In this document: one piece after another, positions 18,172 to 20,448 of the stretch | How positions within the stretch are numbered: the first letter of the stretch is position 1 | How the letters are laid out: every line of letters starts with the position of its first letter | Assembly: GCA_000226015.1 (NCBI GenBank) | Contig: JH153578.1 | Span: 92,781-113,228 of the forward strand | Length of the DNA: 20,448 bases | Source of the DNA: Mnemiopsis leidyi | Taxonomy: Eukaryota > Ctenophora > Tentaculata > Lobata > Bolinopsidae | Direction of reading: 5' to 3' | Made by a program: the position numbers and the translations under genes | The notes under the pieces: model-generated | What the model saw: the letters and a program-made list of their open reading frames with translations, nothing else | Database searches by the model: none | What the model was told of the DNA's origin: nothing

Positions 18172-18745
18172 ATGAATATGTCATCAACCGTTGTGCTACT
18201 TTCACTCCCTCTATTTGTGGCTTCCAAAATTGGCGACTTTTGTGATCGAAACACTTCGGTAAGCTTAATAGGATTTTCAATTTAATAGCTTTTAAAACTT
18301 TTTTGTTTTAACTTTTTACAAGTTTGAAAAAATTTACAACTAGATAGTAGATAGATGGCAAAAGCCAATAGTTGTTAACCGTACACCTCTACTCAATCTC
18401 AGTGCAGAAGTGTGTTCGAGACCTGCGCAGAAAGTGTGCACGTCGACAAATACGGTGAGAAGTTTGGATTTTGTCAAGAGGTTAATTTTTTCGATCAGTG
18501 GTGGCTACTCCTCATTTCATGTTTAAGTAAGTTCTCTTGTGTTCCTCTTCAAGTCAACATATCATTAAAGTAACATACTCAAAGTTTAATTGTGTTACTT
18601 GTTCCGTGGTGTTAAATTTATAAATCAAACTAATGACGTAAAAAATTATATTTCTACTATCTTCTAAATCCAATGCATGAACTTGAGCCATGATTTTTCA
18701 GTTGTCGTGATTGTGATGACGATTATGACAAGACGATTTACATGA
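18172..18745 (+). CDS. small type I membrane protein, Cys-containing ectodomain, three exons
   Basis: Exons 18172-18258, 18403-18526 and 18702-18745 (TGA) join in phase to give 84 aa; a second in-frame ATG at 18178 gives 82. Donors are GTAAGC and GTAAGT, and acceptors are tctcAG and tttttcAG, all strong. The predicted protein has a signal peptide (residues 1-18, core VVLLSLPLFVA) and an ectodomain of about 40 residues with cysteines at 24, 30, 37 and 53 and an NTS glycosylation sequon at 27. A transmembrane helix at 62-79 (WWLLLISCLIVVIVMTIM) is followed by a minimal tail TRRFT. The helix is encoded across the last intron and stays hydrophobic through the junction, which strongly supports the splice. 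No family is recognised. The X-box array ends just upstream, so it may lie in this gene's promoter region. Confidence 0.65.
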
Positions 18746-19639
18746 TGACCATGAAACTGAAACTTTAATTCTACCTAGCAACAGTAGCATAGAGGCTAAC
18801 TTAAATCATCAGAGCAACTGTCGGTTACCATAGTAACAGTATCAACAGACAATATTGAGACGGTTACAGAAGCTACATGATTCTTAAGCTAATAGTATGT
18901 TGTATGAGTAACTCCATCAGCTAAAAAAGACTCATGTGACATCTATTTCAATATACCAATAGTAACAGCCTAGCAGATATGACAGTGACATTATGACAAG
19001 TTATGACAGTTACGTTGGTCAACGAGAGTAACATCGACTGTGACGACAAGAACAGACAGTGACAATGAAAACATTAAATATGTCAAACGACGCTTCCCCT
19101 CTCAGTTCTAGTGACGGTGGTGACGTTAGTGACTCAGTGCTGGTGCGTCAGAGAATTGCTGGACAAGTAACACCTATTCAGTAGGAGTAGTGTGCTAACT
19201 CTGCTCAACTTGGCTACAATTTTAGAGTCTGTGCCAGTCCAGAGTGTTTCATCTCAAAACTCTCTCTTTCTTCCTCACCTATCACTCTTTATCTTCAACC
19301 CTGAACTCGAGAGACTTCGGAGCTAACAGATGTACAGTAGAAGTTTGAAGTGGTGGAATCTTTTGTTTCGCTACGAACTTTGCTCTCCAACTAGTGAGTT
19401 AATCGAGCAGGGTTATACTACTTTATTAACTAAGCCTCTGAAACATTCACCGAGTTACCGAAGAACAGCTGCAACAATTAATTGAAGTGGATCAAGCGAT
19501 GAAGCTCTGCTATTTGTCAAATTAGACGCCGGCAATCAGATTAAAAGTTAGCACCTCAAGCGCGCGACTTAAATTTAGCAGGAGCCGCAAACCCAGCGTG
19601 ACTTTAGAATTTCTGATATTTTCACACAGCTCGATCACT
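18746..19639. other. stretch with degenerate minisatellite copies, upstream of the SMase D-like gene
   Basis: Scattered relics of the array unit occur (ggttaccatagtaacagt at about 18826, ccaatagtaacagc at about 18955), plus loose gacagt/gtgacg repeats to about 19065. The copy at 18827 again fits the X-box consensus. An ATTAAA near 19072 could serve the small membrane-protein gene. Short open frames at 19080-19184 and 19330-19485 are too weak to call. The last 100 bp are probably the 5' UTR and promoter of the next gene. Confidence 0.45.
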
Positions 19640-20448
19640 ATGCTGGGAGTTGTACTGACCCTGCTGGTGGGCGTGGTCCAGGGACGGGAGCTGGAGCCCG
19701 GCAGCAACCCTAACCGAGGTTTCTACGTTATCGCCCACATGGTAAACAACGAGAGCATTGTCAGATGGGCCATGAGGTCGGGAGCTAATGCGATGGAGAT
19801 TGACGTACAGTTCAACCCTACAACAGGAGAAGTAACGGATGTACACCACGGACTACCGTGCGACTGCACGTGCTATTTGAACATGTTTGGGGGTTCTGTG
19901 TGCGACTTCGATGGGGTCTGCACGGGGGCGACCCCGCACGAACGTGTTTTCCAGGCTATAGTTGAGGATCCCCACCTGGATAACATAGCTCTGATCTACA
20001 TCGACAGTAAGATCACACCCCTCACAAGGAAAGTGCAGGCTCTAGCCGGGGAGAAGGTCGTGGAGATGGTGGAGCGGGAGCTCCTGAGCAAGGGCTACCG
20101 CGGCAACGTGCTGATTGGAGTAGGCTCCAACGTCTACCTGAACAAAATAGCGGACAGAGCGGCCAGGTCTGCGTGGATGGACCAGATCTACATTACGTAC
20201 GACATGTTTGACACCACATTGGGGGCTCTGAGGACCATGATAAATCTGGACTACCCCAACAAGATGTTCTCTATCGGACTGACAGCTTGCTCACCGACCC
20301 AGTACTACTGGGACACCTCCCTCGCAGCCGTCAATAAAGCCAGAGGGCTCATCTCGGACGTGATCGCCTGGACTGTGGACAGTGAGGCTAGTTGGGAGGA
20401 GTATTACATTGCCGGGGCGCGGGGCATGATAACCAACTTTGTACATAA
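19640..20448 (+). CDS. secreted sphingomyelinase D/phospholipase D-like protein (3' end outside window)
   Basis: The frame is open from ATG 19640 to the window edge (269 codons and 2 bases; the family is about 280-320 aa). A short signal peptide (core VVLTLLVGVV, cleavage near residue 15) precedes a GDPD-type TIM-barrel start. Residues matching the SMase D active site are visible: H33 (AHMVN), E53 and D55 of the Mg site (MEIDV), H70 (HHG), a cysteine cluster at 74-78, D122/K124 (YIDSK), W244 in AWTVD and GMITNF at 262-267. In this family the enzyme cleaves the choline or ethanolamine head group of sphingomyelin, ceramide phosphoethanolamine or lysophospholipids, releasing cyclic phosphate products. 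Family members include spider-venom dermonecrotic toxins and non-venom homologues in other invertebrates. No intron is seen. The sequence looks intact, and its role here (digestion, defence or lipid metabolism) is unknown. Confidence 0.9.
   Translation, partial: MLGVVLTLLVGVVQGRELEPGSNPNRGFYVIAHMVNNESIVRWAMRSGANAMEIDVQFNPTTGEVTDVHHGLPCDCTCYLNMFGGSVCDFDGVCTGATPHERVFQAIVEDPHLDNIALIYIDSKITPLTRKVQALAGEKVVEMVERELLSKGYRGNVLIGVGSNVYLNKIADRAARSAWMDQIYITYDMFDTTLGALRTMINLDYPNKMFSIGLTACSPTQYYWDTSLAAVNKARGLISDVIAWTVDSEASWEEYYIAGARGMITNFVH

Noticed and set aside
19080-19184. 34-codon frame starting MSNDASPLSSSDGG, possible first exon with GTAACA donor
   Set aside because: Low-complexity, weak donor, and the next confident start (19640) has its own signal peptide, so no downstream exon fits.
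19522-19849. Minus-strand frames opposite the SMase D-like gene
   Set aside because: Shadow frames of a clearly coding plus-strand exon and its leader.

Overview
This is a eukaryotic, almost certainly invertebrate animal, genomic window. Coding exons are split by short GT-AG introns, spacers are AT-rich, AATAAA poly(A) signals follow some genes, and the recognisable products are animal families: a LIM/villin-headpiece protein of the abLIM/dematin type, an ABITRAM (Simiate/FAM206A) orthologue and a secreted sphingomyelinase D-like phospholipase. The species cannot be fixed from sequence alone. A marine invertebrate such as a cnidarian would fit but is only a guess. All confident genes lie on the + strand.

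Layout. At 1-400 there is a possible last exon of a gene entering from the left, with a poly(A) signal. At 1.7-3.6 kb three tandem, mosaic paralogous reading frames encode small serine-rich proteins of unknown function. From 4.1 to 7.5 kb lie the 3' exons of an abLIM/dematin-like gene: the second half of a LIM domain, a long acidic disordered linker, then a C-terminal villin headpiece. Its earlier LIM exons are not visible. From 8.7 to 10.3 kb an uninterrupted 519-aa gene that I do not recognise is preceded by a 23-codon upstream ORF whose stop overlaps its start. From 10.5 to 12.2 kb a five-exon ABITRAM gene can be assembled exon by exon, with a 47-bp tandem repeat in intron 1.

From 12.2 to 18.1 kb I find no gene. 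The stretch holds a MITE-like element (15081-15491), a short element with terminal inverted repeats (16043-16138) and a diverged inverted copy of it (17977-18042). It also holds a roughly 0.8-kb array of 28-bp units, each carrying a match or near-match to the RFX X-box (GTNRCC-N0-3-RGYAAC). Just downstream (18172-18745) a hidden three-exon gene can be assembled for an 84-aa type I membrane protein with a signal peptide, four ectodomain cysteines and one transmembrane helix. The window ends inside a signal-peptide-bearing SMase D/phospholipase D-like gene (19640 onward) that is intron-free as far as seen and visibly more GC-rich than its surroundings.

No operon-like logic links these genes. 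The most unusual parts are the X-box minisatellite beside the small membrane-protein gene, the mosaic tandem cluster, and the SMase D-like enzyme.
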